A stretch of 64,000 nt of DNA, taken from assembly GCA_030490835.1 (NCBI GenBank), contig CM059971.1, positions 23,863,817 to 23,927,816 of the forward strand, in the 5' to 3' direction. This stretch comes from Annona cherimola. Lineage: Eukaryota; Streptophyta; Magnoliopsida; Magnoliales; Annonaceae. The position numbers were made by a program, and so were the translations under genes. A model generated the notes under the pieces. That model worked only from the letters and a program-made list of their open reading frames with translations. It made no database searches and was not told the origin of the DNA. Below, in pieces: positions 47,263 through 58,540 of the stretch (positions are counted from its first letter, which is position 1; the number at the start of each line of letters is the position of its first letter).

Positions 47263-48779
47263 TGGGGTTAGTCCAATTTTCCAAACTATCTCAAATTCAT
47301 GGAGAGAAAAATAAAAGGTAACTGCTTCTGGAAGAGTTAGACATTTTACACACCCCAGGTAAAAGGAAATCAAAGGTCAGGTTTTGAACAAAATCCATGC
47401 TAGCAGCAAATTCAAGAGGCTTGAAGCAAAACCTTGATCAACGTCTAATATATATTTGCTTCCAGAAGCGAATTAAAACAGTGCTCAGCCACGTAGGTAA
47501 AGCTGGCACATTATACAAGAAATGGGTAAGTGAGAAGCCTGCTCCCACCGTTTCAATTTGCATTCCTTTCTTACCACCTTAAGGCAAAAAAAAAAAAAAA
47601 AAAAAAACAAAACAAAACAAAACATAGATGCAAGGTTTTATGCACCCAACGGGGCTGTTTCAAAGCATTCAAGTCTGTCGAATGCGATGGAGAAACAAGA
47701 TAAGAATGTAAAGACGTGTATTAAAACTTGTATTAACAATGAGAAAAAATTTCTATGGAAAAAAAATTATATCAGAAATTAAAAAAGTTATTTTGCGCGA
47801 ATGAGAAATTCCATTCCTTTCAAGCCTCTTGAATACAATTTGGAACAGGCCCTGCATCGAGGAGAGCTTTGGCCTCGTTGAAGGACATGGATCTATCATG
47901 GGCAGAGAAGAAGTCCAAAAACTAGATTTCTACTTGAAATTTTGGGCCTAGTGGGCCTATTGCTACAACGTTGGCAGCCCATTAAAAGCAATTTCACTGC
48001 AAAGGGGAACAAAAAACATTGGTTTGAAGCATAGATGGTCTAGCAATTCCAGTTCTCGCAGACGATTTTTAGAAAAGACCACCCAATCGTGGAAATTTTG
48101 CACTAATTTGGGAATGCATAAATAAAACAATATGATCTTAACATAAGGCTAGAAAAATTAAAAGGATTAATATAAGAGTCCTTTAGGATTCGAATAAAAT
48201 TTTTTTGGGCTGGATTCATATATATTTGGTGTAATTTGATATCCTAACTAATCATCTTACTTTTCCTATTATTACCTTAATAGTTTAATTATTTTTTTAC
48301 ACTTTTCTATACAGCTATTGACTTTACTGAGTAATCATGCGTTACCTCCATCACACACCCTTCCAAAATTTTTCTTTACAATTTTCTCTTACTTTATTTT
48401 TTTTACTATTTACCAAACACACCTTGGAATAAATATCTATTGGGAAAAAATATAGAAATAGAGTAAGGATATTTGATTAACCTTAATGCCATCCTACTGT
48501 AGCAATGCAAAATCATCTCGGAAGCACCTTTCTTTTTCTTTTTTTGATTTATCCAAAACACCTTTCTAATTTAATAATAATTTTTTTTAATAATAATAAC
48601 GTATGTCATTAAAAAATCACTCCTCTCTTTATATAGAAAGGTGAGGAGTGGAAAAAGAATGCACATATAATACGGTAGTCCTTAACGATTTCACAAGAAA
48701 ATCAGATGGCCTTCCTTACCAAGCTTGACTACAATTAGGACTTTATGTTTTTAAATTTATAAAAAGGGTGCATTTGTTC

Positions 48780-49060
48780 ACACCCAAAACTTCAAAAAAA
48801 CTTTTCAACCTGAAAGATTTCATTTTCTAAAATTACTATTATTTATTTTAATTATTTCTTCATATATTTTAATACAACTACTTTACTTTTCATTTCTATA
48901 CAACTACTCATACGGCTATACAATTATTCTATCTATCTTAATTTTATTATCTTTAGTTCTCATCATTATCTCCGTCACGTTATATCATTTTTTCTTAATT
49001 CAAAAATTTTTAAGCAAAAAACATTTCAACCAAAGGTTTTCTCACTTCCCAAACATACTT
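48780..49060 (+). repeat. Dispersed AT-rich MITE-like repeat, late copy
   Basis: Full-length copy with CATACGGCTATACAATTATT and an end at CTCACTTCCCAAACATACTT. Flanked on the left by GTGCATTTGTTCACACCC, which may be the inverted counterpart of the right end. Confidence 0.65.
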
Positions 49061-49224
49061 AAAATAAGAAAATTTTGTTTTAATAACAAATTTAAAAAGA
49101 TCATTTTGTTGGTAAAAAGTTTAGTGGATAATCAATTGCTACTAATGAATTTTTTAAATGGTTTTAGAAAAAAAAACTTTGTAATGATCTTTTTATTAGC
49201 AAAATTTTTTTATGGACGGATAAT

Positions 49225-49493
49225 CACAACAAGAAATTAGGTTTTAGCAATGAACATGTTCATTGCAAAGTTAAAATTTCATTGCTAATTAGTTTTAGCA
49301 ACCATATAATTTTGTTGGTGGTTTGTTGTTAAAAGTCTGTTGCAGAAGAGATTTCGCTAACAGCTAATTGCGTTCCTTTAGTAATCTCGTAAAATTATAA
49401 CCTTTTGTCAACGATCTAGAAATTTGTTGCCAAAAGCAGAGCTTATTAGCAACAAAATTAGTTTCATTGCTAATACTCGGCAGTCTTGTAGTG
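49225..49493. mobile_element. CACTA-type MITE (269 bp)
   Basis: The left end CACAACAAGAAATTAGG and the reverse-complemented right end CACTACAAGACTGCCG match the CACTACAAGAAA terminus of EnSpm/CACTA elements. The inside holds TTAGCAA/TTGCTAA-rich subterminal repeats, also typical. No coding capacity. The expected 3-bp duplication is not evident (AAT against TTT). Confidence 0.75.
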
Positions 49494-50470
49494 TTTAATA
49501 AATATTCTCATGGTAATATTTATTTAAATATCAAATATTTAATAAAAAAATATTTTAGATTGTTAATCTGAACTGATTTGTGCCGACTTTCAACCAAATC
49601 CAACACTTTCCCAAGTAAGATCCAAAATTTAAGGAGGAAAATGGAGTGCTAGTCAACAAATTTTAGAGATCAATCCCATCATTAATTTGTTGGCAGAATC
49701 CAAATCACCCATTTCAAAACATAGATTAATGGTTAACAAGATGGGGCAGGCAGACAGATTTCTGTTCCTTTCAAAGTACCCCAGCCTAACTCAGCAATCT
49801 TTTTTAAGAAAGATGGGGCCCATGCTAGCCTACCTAGCCTACCACTCTACAAGAGATGGCAGAAACCCCGCAGAAAACTACTTTTTCTGCCCATAAGAAT
49901 ACGCCTGGACCCATCACCATCATCTGCCGACTCCCAGCATCACCTTTGTCCTGAGTATTTTCATACTGGTTTTCTAAATTTTTTTTTAGTTCATCATATC
50001 TCAATTCATATTACATTCAAATCATGAGACAATTCTAATAAGCTTACAACGGAAGATGACAATAAACTTTCACATATCAAGTGGGGAGACTACTAGCTCC
50101 CGTCTAAGTATAACGGAAGACCGAGACTACTAGCTCCCATCTAAGTATAACGGGGACCAAATATTCTCACCTCAAATATGGTTGGAAATCTCCGTGAAAT
50201 TTGAACACTCATCGGCTGGAAACGAGAATCCCGTTCCGCAGCCGGTGACCAAACGAGCGTTGCTCGTTTGGCTACTGGTTCTCCAACTTGTGTCTGCGTT
50301 TTTTTTTATTTGTATGTCTTAGTTTTTTAAAATTTTGTATTTTTTCTACTCTTAAAGTTCATATTTGCAGCAAATAGCTTGAAGTTTTGAGAATATATAA
50401 TTTTGATCACTCCACTGACATGAACTTCTACAACTGTTAACTATTTACTTGAAATAACCAAAATGATATC
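49494..50470. other. Intergenic DNA
   Basis: No gene recognised. It holds a 37-39-bp tandem pair around ACTACTAGCTCCC (50088-50155) and a short perfect hairpin CCAAACGAGC/GCTCGTTTGG near 50251-50273. Confidence 0.5.
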
Positions 50471-50479
50471 CCTTTGATT

Positions 50480-50600
50480 TAGTTAGTAAATTTAGTGGCT
50501 TATGCTCTTGCGAAATTTGCTACTAGAGGTTCTGAATTCTCTTATGCCAGGTTGGAGAAGTCCCGTAAATGGGCCTAGAGGTTGCCCGTCGGGTCTATTC
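50480..50600 (+). pseudogene. LINE RNase H-like C-terminal remnant
   Basis: Reads NLVAYALAKFATRGSEF followed by SYARLEKSRKW, resembling the NxxAHxLAKxA C-terminal helix of the plant RVT_3 domain with His replaced by Tyr. Only ~40 residues, with no preceding domain. Confidence 0.45.
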
Positions 50601-51357
50601 TCCGTAAACAAATATTCAAACCTTAAATGAACTACCCTGTTCGGTCGGAAAATTTTGGGCCACTCTTAAAATTTTTTTTGCTAGAAAAATATTTTAAAGA
50701 AAAATAAAAATATTTATTCAAATATAAAAGGGCATTTTACCCATTTTAAGTTAGAAATTGGTAGTGTTAGGGCTTCATGTTAGCCGAAGGACCAAAATTA
50801 TATACTTTCAAATTTTCAAAACCATTTGTGGTAAATATGAAACTTGGTGGTCAAGAATTTGCAAATTTTATAAACTTGAGGGACTTATATACAAATCCCC
50901 CTTCCTGATGTGGTCACCCATGTTAGTTTGTCAACTTCTAAAAAGGCAGTCATTCAATTTCCTGAAATTTGGAGCACATTACTAGGCCATCCAGTCCGTA
51001 TAAATTATCGAAAGTTACCCCGTAAAAATAGTTGATTGATTCTAATTCACATAGCAATCGATAGGACTCAAATTCGTAAGGAAATTAAAATTCCATGCTA
51101 ATGATTTGTAATTAATTTCTTGTTCATTCCCTTTCCAAAAATAAGTTCTTAATTATGAGTGCACTCAATACCATGGTTATATGTGTTGATATACCACACT
51201 AAATTGCTAAAATTAGTATCACATGTGGGTTTTATGCTATTTAAGACAATAGATGAGCCAAATTCTTCATGGTTATGTGTAAGCTCTCTTATATACAATG
51301 GGCTTTGCTTACGTAAAATCATCTTGCATGTAACTTTTTTCATGTTGCATGATCAAA

Positions 51358-51398
<41 letters not shown>

Positions 51399-51660
51399 CA
51401 CAATAGCATGATGAAAGTAGTTTTCTAAGGAAAATGAATTAGTATATTTGTCATATTTGGGACCATATTTTGGATTAAACAAAATCTAACCCATTTACTT
51501 ATTTGAATACTACGTATATAATTAGGAAAAAATAAAAAATCATATCAATCATAGATTTTTGTTGATTAAAAAGGTGAAAATTATTTGAGAGTGAATTTTA
51601 ACTCTTTAAAATTGTTTATTTGTTAAAAAAACTTCAAAATAATAAATTAACCATTTAAAT
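50601..51660. other. Intergenic DNA with AT microsatellite
   Basis: No coding feature recognised. It includes a ~34-bp (TA)n run at 51362-51396. Confidence 0.5.
51362..51396. repeat. (TA)n microsatellite
   Basis: About 17 uninterrupted TA units. Confidence 0.95.
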
Positions 51661-52196
51661 GAATTATTTACAAAATTGATCCTATAAGTTTGCATATTTA
51701 TGATTTTAATCTGCAATTTCAATTTTTGTAGATATAATCCTCTAACTTTTTTTTTTTTTGGGAATGACGGTCAAGCAAACAGCAAATATATGAAATTTTT
51801 ACAAACTTTTTTTTTTTTGATGTAAACGGACACCCTATCCCCTCTCCTCTACAATCGAAGAGGAGGAAAGGATAGCGGAGTCCAAGCAATTCATTGCCAA
51901 AAAATTATCTGTACACAGTTTTTCCAAAATAACACGGGGTGGATTGTTCCACCACACATGAGAACCCCCACCAGAAAAGAAAACAAAATCAGCTAAAGCA
52001 AATGCATACCGACTCACTTGGGTATGCATACCGACTCCATCTTAAATACATATAGATGTATTTGATATAGAGAAGCATGCTCATGAGGTTATTTTTTCTT
52101 AACATTAAAAGTTAGAGGATTATATCCGCAAATATGAAAACCATGTGGTTAAAATTATAAATGAACAAATTTATAGGGTTATTTTGCAAATAAACC
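51661..52196. mobile_element. Foldback element split by a LINE 3' fragment
   Basis: Inverted arms at about 51661-51749 and 52104-52196. The left arm has GATCCTATAAGTTTGCAT and GATATAATCCTCTAACTTT. The right arm has AAAGTTAGAGGATTATATC and TTTATAGGGTTATTTTGCA. Without the inner insertions it would be a nearly perfect short hairpin. Confidence 0.65.
51808..52029 (-). pseudogene. 5'-truncated LINE: RNase H C-terminus, 3' UTR and poly(A)
   Basis: On the minus strand a 64-residue frame (52029-51835) reads SRYAFALADFVFFSGGGSHV and WWNNPPRVILEKL, the usual end of a plant LINE RVT_3 domain (ALAxFxxxSGGSxVWWxxPP). Soon after the stop come GGGTGTCCGTTTACATC and a run of about 13 A. Truncation at the 5' end and a 3' poly(A) are the normal mark of LINE insertion. 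It sits in the middle of the foldback element. Confidence 0.75.
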
Positions 52197-53792
52197 CTTC
52201 TACACCTTTTAAATTGCTCATACTACCTAAAATAATGCTTTATAAAGTTCTATAACATTCTAATACTAAATTCAAGTGAATTTCAAAATCTATACATTTT
52301 TATGCATTTTGAAAGTGTAACCTACATAAGGTTTCTTAGATTCAAATAATTTTTGGTATTTCGGTTAAATGGATGATATTGGTTACGATCAATGGATTTT
52401 GATAATCGTTAAGATGGGCTCTAACTACAGCAAATGCATACCGACTCACTTGGGTACACCATGCACTACTGACGTGATTCCCTATCACTCATAAACCCAA
52501 CAAGCCTATATTTATGCGTTACAAGTATCCTATAAAAATCGTTACTGTTTTTTCGGAGTCTGTTAAGAATGTGGATACCTCATAACCATGTTTTAAAAAA
52601 AGTGTGCTAGCATAAATGGTGTAAAATTGAGATTGGATATTTATTTTCCTTCAGCCATGTGACATCTATGAGACTATAACGAAACCTGTTCAGGTAGCCT
52701 GAAGACATTAAACATCTAGCTTTCCCGAGGTAGCATTGTGCTTTGTGATCCCTCATAGATGCACATGCAATGGTTCCCAAATAAGAAAAAAAACCATATT
52801 AATCTATTTTCAACTCACGAACCACCACCCTATATATGCTTTTGTAAACCTAAATGCATGTAGGATTTAAAAAGCTTTACTAAACTTGTGTAGCCACTTT
52901 CGTTTCTCTTTACATATTGGAGTGACTGTGCAAGCCTTAATTAAATCCAGGGTTCACAGTACTCTTCCTAATTAATTTGCTTTCTAAAGCTACCTTGATA
53001 AGGACTTGAGTGATGGACAATTAATCCACATGTGCTACCCAAAAGACCAGACGAATACTTTTAATTAATTCATTTGAGAATCTTACAATGTGTGCAATGT
53101 ATCTCAGGGTGCTCAACAGTGGAAAGTGAATACATGCATGTTGGGAGTTGATCATTCTGCCAATGTGGCCACTGGGAAATAATTACGTGCCATCATTATG
53201 ATAAGTCACGTGCAGGGATGGTGGATTGGCATCCATTTCAAATTATGCTGTCATTATGACTTTGGAATGATAGCAAAATGAAGAAAATACTTTTTCCAAA
53301 ATAAGAAATATTTTTTATAGGGGGTCTCCACTCCCTGCGTGATATGCACTAGCTGTTTTAAGGTAACGGTCATAGAAAACTCCAATCTACGAGCTGATGA
53401 GATATATGGCTTTATGGTGTTTACATCGAGTGGACAATTCAGCCTAATGTTTGATAAATAAAATAAGCATAGGCTGATCCTAATTATTAGGGTAAATTAC
53501 CTTAATTTTGAAAAGGATATTGTTAGCATCATCAGAGGTTTCCACGCTTTCAATCATATAGAACAAATTTCATGAATTTGAATTCATAGAATTTTTCAAC
53601 TTGGGGGCCCATTTTAATGATAAAATTAAATTTCAAGTGGTCATATTATTTAACATGATTTGATTTATTATACTATCAAAAATATTTTAATCAGAGTTTT
53701 AGGTGAGTCATACCTGCTTAAACATATACAATTAAGGTATAGTTTTCTTGTAGCAAGGCCATTTGTTCAAAGAGGAGCAGATTTTGTTTTAG
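52197..53792. other. Intergenic DNA
   Basis: No gene recognised. It includes a copy of a 27-bp sequence (AGCAAATGCATACCGACTCA and following) at 52432-52460 that also occurs at 51996-52024 inside the LINE fragment. Confidence 0.5.
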
Positions 53793-54594
53793 TCCCAATT
53801 TCAGTGTATCCGGGTGCAAAAATCTAATTTTTATATTTTTTAAAATTTTTTATATAATTGTCAATATATATATATTTAACCTGTGTATCGAATTTTTTCA
53901 AAAACATGTGTATCAATTTTTACTATTTTTTGAAAACTTTTAAATTTTTTTGGGGTAATTTGTATATATACTCACATAGTTTGAGACTAATTGTAAATAT
54001 ACCCACGCAGTTTCACGAAATACATATTACCCCCACATAATTTAACCAAAATTGCATATTACCCCCACGCTGTTACCTGTTGTTAATATCTGATGTTATA
54101 TTTTGAAAAATGATGAAAATGCCCTCATCTATAGTTTCACGAATTGCATATCATCCCTTCATAGTTTCACAAAAATTGCGTATTACCCCCATGAAACGAT
54201 ATATACCAATGAGGGCGTTTTCATCAATATTCAAAATATAACGTCAGATATTAACGGTAGGTAACGGCGTGAGGGTAATATGTAATTTTGGTGAAACCAT
54301 GTGAGACTAATATGCATTTCGTGAAACTACGTGGTTATATCTGTAATTAGCATCAAATTATGTAGGTATATATGCAAATTACCTATTTTTTGACTTTTTA
54401 ATATTAGTAGCATTTTCATAATTTTTGAATTACAAAAATGCCAGTGATTTAAAAAAATAAAATATTTAAAAGTCTTCAAAAATGGTAAAATTTGATATGT
54501 ATGTTAAATACACCTAAATTAACAGTTGTATAAAAAATTTTCAAAAAAATAAAAAATTGGCAAAATGCACTCAGGTGCATGCATTCAGTCGGGA
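53793..54594. mobile_element. Foldback MITE, outer element of a nested pair
   Basis: Left end TCCCAATTTCAGTGTATCC and reverse-complemented right end TCCCGACTGAATGCATGCACC agree over most positions. Inner arms share the GTATATTTAAC/GTTAAATACAC and CCAGTG-type blocks with the elements at 55293 and 56625. It is interrupted by another MITE at 53954-54383. Confidence 0.6.
53954..54383. mobile_element. Long-TIR MITE nested in the outer foldback
   Basis: About 430 bp, almost entirely inverted repeat. Left end GGTAATTTGTATATATACTC; reverse-complemented right end GGTAATTTGCATATATACC. Both arms have ACGAAATGCATATTA-like and TAACGTCAGATATTAACGG-like blocks. It has no coding capacity. A T-rich 8-9-bp duplication (ATTTTTTTG against ATTTTTTG) is possible but low-complexity. 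The type resembles Mutator-like TIR elements. Confidence 0.75.
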
Positions 54595-54739
54595 TCGATT
54601 TTTTTTGCTAGCAACAATTGCCCTTTTATGAATCCCGTGAAGGGCAAAGTTGTCTTTTCATTAAAATGATATTCATTTGCCAACTTAAATTGCAAGCGAT
54701 TGACGGAAGTATTATTCGAGGACTAAAACTATGCATTGT

Positions 54740-54830
54740 GTACTCCACTTGCGCTGATGGTAACACACAAAGTAGTTGCATGCCACAATGTTGAAGGTTC
54801 GATCTTCCCCACTCCCCCCATATAATAAAA
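54740..54830 (+). mobile_element. Possible tRNA-derived SINE fragment
   Basis: A box-A-like GCGCTGATGGTAACAC at 54751 and a box-B-like GGTTCGATCTTCC at 54796 are about 45 bp apart, the spacing of a Pol III promoter in plant SINEs. No tRNA cloverleaf is evident and no poly-tail or duplication is clear. Confidence 0.4.
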
Positions 54831-55094
54831 TAAAGAAGTACACATTCCTTAAATTTGGTGGCTAAACCTTTACAAAGTTTCCATTATTGAAACTGGAAAA
54901 TTTTTGCTACAAATAGCAAATTTAATAGATAAAAAGTTCTAATTAATCAAACTAAGGGGGACAAATATGGAAAGCCTAATATAAACATTTGTAATTTATG
55001 AAGAATATTAAGATACAATCAGTGATGCACTGAAATGTTATTATATTTTATAAAGAAAGAACTTTGAAATTAGTATGTAAATTAAAAAATTTGA

Positions 55095-55283
55095 TAATAT
55101 CAATTTTATATTCTCCAAAACTATCATATTCTTTAATTATTTTTTGCATATTTCTATATAATTAATCTATTTTTAGTCATTTCTTAACAACTACCTATAC
55201 AACTATTATGTCTATTTTAACTTTTATCTTTTTACTCTTCATTATTACTCTTATATATTACATCACTTCTTTCATCCTAAAAG
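55095..55283 (+). repeat. Dispersed AT-rich repeat interrupted by a foldback MITE
   Basis: Carries TTCTATATAATTAATCTATT, TTTACTCTTCATTATTACTC and ATTACATCACTT blocks. It continues after the insertion at 55656 with TTCTATCAAATGTCAAACAC. Confidence 0.6.
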
Positions 55284-55292
55284 GTTTTAAAC

Positions 55293-55646
55293 GAATGCTG
55301 CTTAATGCACAATGCACCCGGGTGTACTTCACTTATTTTTTTATTTTTTTGAAATGTTTTTTACAATACTGTTAATCTAAGTGTATTTAACATGTGTATA
55401 AATTTTTATTATTTTTAGAAATTTTTAGATATTGTTTTCGAATTTTTTAAAATCAGTGGCATTTTTCGTAAAATTATTAAAAATGCCACTGATTTTAAAA
55501 AATTCGAAAAAATATCTAAAATTCTCCAAAAATAATAAAAATTTATACACATATTAAATACACTTAGATTAACAGTATTATAAAAAAAATTTCAAAAAAA
55601 AATTAAAAAAGGGTGAAGTACACCCAGGTGCATTGAACCAACATCC
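55293..55646. mobile_element. Mutator-like foldback MITE with 9-bp target duplication
   Basis: 354 bp bounded by perfect GTTTTAAAC duplications (55284-55292 and 55647-55655). The left end GAATGCTG matches the reverse-complemented right end GGATGTTG at six of eight bases. Inside, GCACCCGGGTGTACTTC pairs with GAAGTACACCCAGGTGC, and the two halves are near-perfect inverted copies meeting around 55470. A 9-bp duplication fits the Mutator superfamily. It has no coding capacity. Confidence 0.88.
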
Positions 55647-55655
55647 GTTTTAAAC

Positions 55656-56620
55656 CAAATTTTTTCTTTTAAAAGTTCTATCAAATGTCAAACACACTGT
55701 ATAGAAGTAAGATTTTTTATTATTATTATAAAAGTATAGTAGAAGTTTTTCGAATTTCTAATTTCTACCACCACATTCTTCAAGCAGGTCCCTTTTTTCA
55801 GACATATAAATGATTTTTGCGCCATCCTATCCATGATGGGGATGCGTATGCCGAAATTGTAAGCGTAGTGGAGCCAAAAACTCGATTTCACTTCTCAGCC
55901 CCACACACACCGCCTTAAATCCTCGTTCACACACCATTTTCCACTCATGTGTCAGGCTATCATTAGAATAAGACGTCTTTGTTTCATCCACTTCTTGTGC
56001 ACTTCCATATCGTTTGAATGACAATGCGTGCATGCTTCCCTTTCTCTCACCCTTTTTTTTTTTTCCCATGCGTGGGTTGGGCGCATGTGCAATGATTAAT
56101 TATGTGTTAAAAATATATTTTTCTGGGGACAGCAATTTAATACTGTTACAAAAATAGATATGAATTGTGATGTCTGCCATTAGAACATTCTGTTGGTCTT
56201 TTATGTTGATGTTACACAACTACTGCCCATTGGTTGCCATATTCATATATAAGTGGCGCACGCTTGTTTATAATTAAACTTATTCTTGTACTTTGGAAGT
56301 ACAACATATAAAAATACTATAATAGAGCTTTCGGCATATCAACTTTATTTTAAATCCTTGCTTTACCTCCAGAGATACTCCTTGAAAAAAAGTTCTTGGA
56401 TAAGTGCATTGCTTTAGAAAAGAAAACTGTCCTCCTCAAGTGGTTTAACCAAGGGAACAGAAGGATTTAGATGACATGACTCTTATCTTTTTTATGACTT
56501 GGGGAAACCTACTGCAGTAAACTTCTACTAAGCCAAAATTTATTTTTAGCAACCATTTTAACAATGAAAAAACTTTTGATTGCTGTTGTTTCTGAAATTT
56601 CATTATCGGGATGTAAAAAG
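55656..56620. other. Intergenic DNA
   Basis: No recognised gene. A minus-strand open frame of 80 residues at 55827-56069 has no features I can match to a family. Confidence 0.5.
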
Positions 56621-56624
56621 GCAT

Positions 56625-56960
56625 TTGATTCCATGCACCAGGCGCAAAAAATTTCTTTTAAAAATTTTTAAATTTTTTTTATACAACAATTAACTAAGTG
56701 TATTTAACATACATATTAATTTTTACCTTTTTTTATATTTGTAGAATTATTTTTTAGAATTTTTTAAAATTAGTAGCATTTTCGTAATTCCGAATTATGA
56801 ACATGCCATTGATTTTAAAAAATTCAAATTTTTTTTACAAATATTAAAAAATGATAAAAATTGATACCATATTAAATATACTTAGATTAACAATTGTATA
56901 AAAAATTTCAAAAAATAAAAATGAGTTTTTGCACCCAAGTGCACAAAATAACAACCCTTA
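56625..56960. mobile_element. Foldback MITE related to 55293
   Basis: A GCACCAGGCGCAAAAAAT arm on the left and a reverse-complementary GTGCACTTGGGTGCAAAAAC arm on the right. Inner TAAGTGTATTTAACATAC pairs with TATTAAATATACTTAGATTA. More diverged than the element at 55293. The duplication is unclear. Confidence 0.65.
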
Positions 56961-58289
56961 TAAAAAATGCTAGAGATCCCATGTGGCCATCTGCATTTTG
57001 GGCAATTTATGTGTGATTATGAAAAATATTTTTAAAATTTTCATAGATGGGCAGGCCCACCTAAATATTTCATCTTGTAAAATTTGGTAAAATTTGAATT
57101 TAAGTAATTTGTTTTTTTGAAAATCAGCATGTTGGACATGCATACATGCACCTACCACGTTGATTTTTTAAAAACGAAAATATCAAATAAATTTAAAATT
57201 GTCAAAATTTACAATATCTTCGAGGACCTAAAAACATGTATTGTCGCTTGTAAGCTGACGGTATAATAAACATCATTAATAAAAATCAATAACTTTGTCG
57301 TCTAAGGGCAGGATATTAGCCAGTGCAACTAGTCAGGCCGCACCAAAATTTTTTCTCAGTTTTGACATCTATGTTTCGAATTGGGATTTACCTAAACCAA
57401 ATATGACCCGAAACTGTAACTAAATGATCGAATGCGAAAAATCTGAAATTTTAAACCACATATCTTAATGAATTAAATAACTCAAATAATTTAATTATAT
57501 TTTTGTAATAAGATATATATTAATTTTATTTAAAATATTTTCTATTTTTTTTTATCTTACATGTTGCTGTTTCTTAAGTAGAAAATCAACATACTGAATT
57601 GAATGATTACTTATGATATCATGTAAATAATATTCAACGATTACGTAGATTAAATAGCACATAAAATCTGTTTCAATAATTTTGAAGTTCAATAAATTTT
57701 AATAGGAATAATATTTATCAATTTTATTTGAAGTGACCGAAAATTTATATAAATTGATCATTCAAAGTATTAATCTGAATTAGTAACCATAAATGTTAAT
57801 CCTGTGGAGTTTAATTTATGACTGGCTTGTGAAATGATTGGTTGATTAATTAGACATTTTCAATCTCTAATTTGTCCACGTAGAAGTAGAACATCACCGT
57901 GCAGCTATTTGAACAAAACGTACGGAACTGTTATCTTCTATTAATTAGTTGCTCAAGCATCTATTGAGCTCAGATTGTTTATGGTTTAGAAAAGCACTTT
58001 GATGATGTAGGAATCCATTACTTATAGCTGGGTTATTAAATTAAAGGACAGATACTCCTAACAATGAATACGGGACCGACAAAAAATAAAATATACTGCC
58101 ACTGAGGGAGGTGAAATATTTGGACATAAATTTCATGATTGTGTTCCTAATGCAGCTCTATGATGCATAGAATCGGCTTGCAAAAAACTTGAAAGTCGCA
58201 CAGTTTAAACATCCATAGCCATTGCACTTATTTTATTGGCCAAGTATTCTTTAATTATTTCGGATGGTTTTTGTAAACTGAAAAAGGTT
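56961..58289. other. Intergenic DNA
   Basis: AT-rich, no coding feature or repeat that I recognise. Confidence 0.45.
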
Positions 58290-58480
58290 AAATTTGTTAT
58301 GATTTGTGTTTTATATTTTACATATAAGTTATTTATATAATGGTTCGTAAGTGAGAGTGTATGGTGAATATATATAAGAGTTTATGTTGGTTTTATGTAA
58401 GTACTCAAGAGAGTCCTACATAATAGGGTATAATTTAGGGGTTCAATAGAGTGTCGAAGAAGATTCTAGAGAGACAAAAA
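58290..58480 (+). repeat. Decayed TRIM LTR relative, 5' part
   Basis: Follows the order of the TRIM LTR at 40910: GTGAGAGTGTATGGTG, TTTATGTAAGTACTC, AGAGTCCTAC and ATAGGGTATAATTTAGGG. Strongly diverged. Confidence 0.5.
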
Positions 58481-58540
58481 TACTAGATCTAAATCAAAAT
58501 TTCTAGAGAGACAAAAGTACTAGATCTAAATCATAATTTC
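58470..58540. repeat. 37-bp tandem duplication
   Basis: CTAGAGAGACAAAAATACTA and the following GATCTAAATCA recur with a 37-bp offset. Confidence 0.85.

Larger units (their letters stand above)
46387..49224. other. Intergenic DNA with AT-rich repeats
   Basis: Contains an inverted pair of AT-rich repeats bounded by CATTTGGTAA-type ends (46708-47262), a 23-bp A-run followed by CAAAA units (47585-47620), and AT-rich repeat copies at 48250-48425 and 48780-49060. Short open frames here match nothing I know. Confidence 0.5.

Noticed and set aside
47397..47582. 61-residue frame before an A-run
   Set aside because: Considered as a retrocopied gene end because of the A-run at 47585, but no homology and no target duplication were seen.
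49687..49896. 69-residue plus-strand frame
   Set aside because: No recognisable motif; surrounding DNA is intergenic.
55827..56069. 80-residue minus-strand frame
   Set aside because: No domain, no splice context and no neighbouring exon; ordinary chance frame length.
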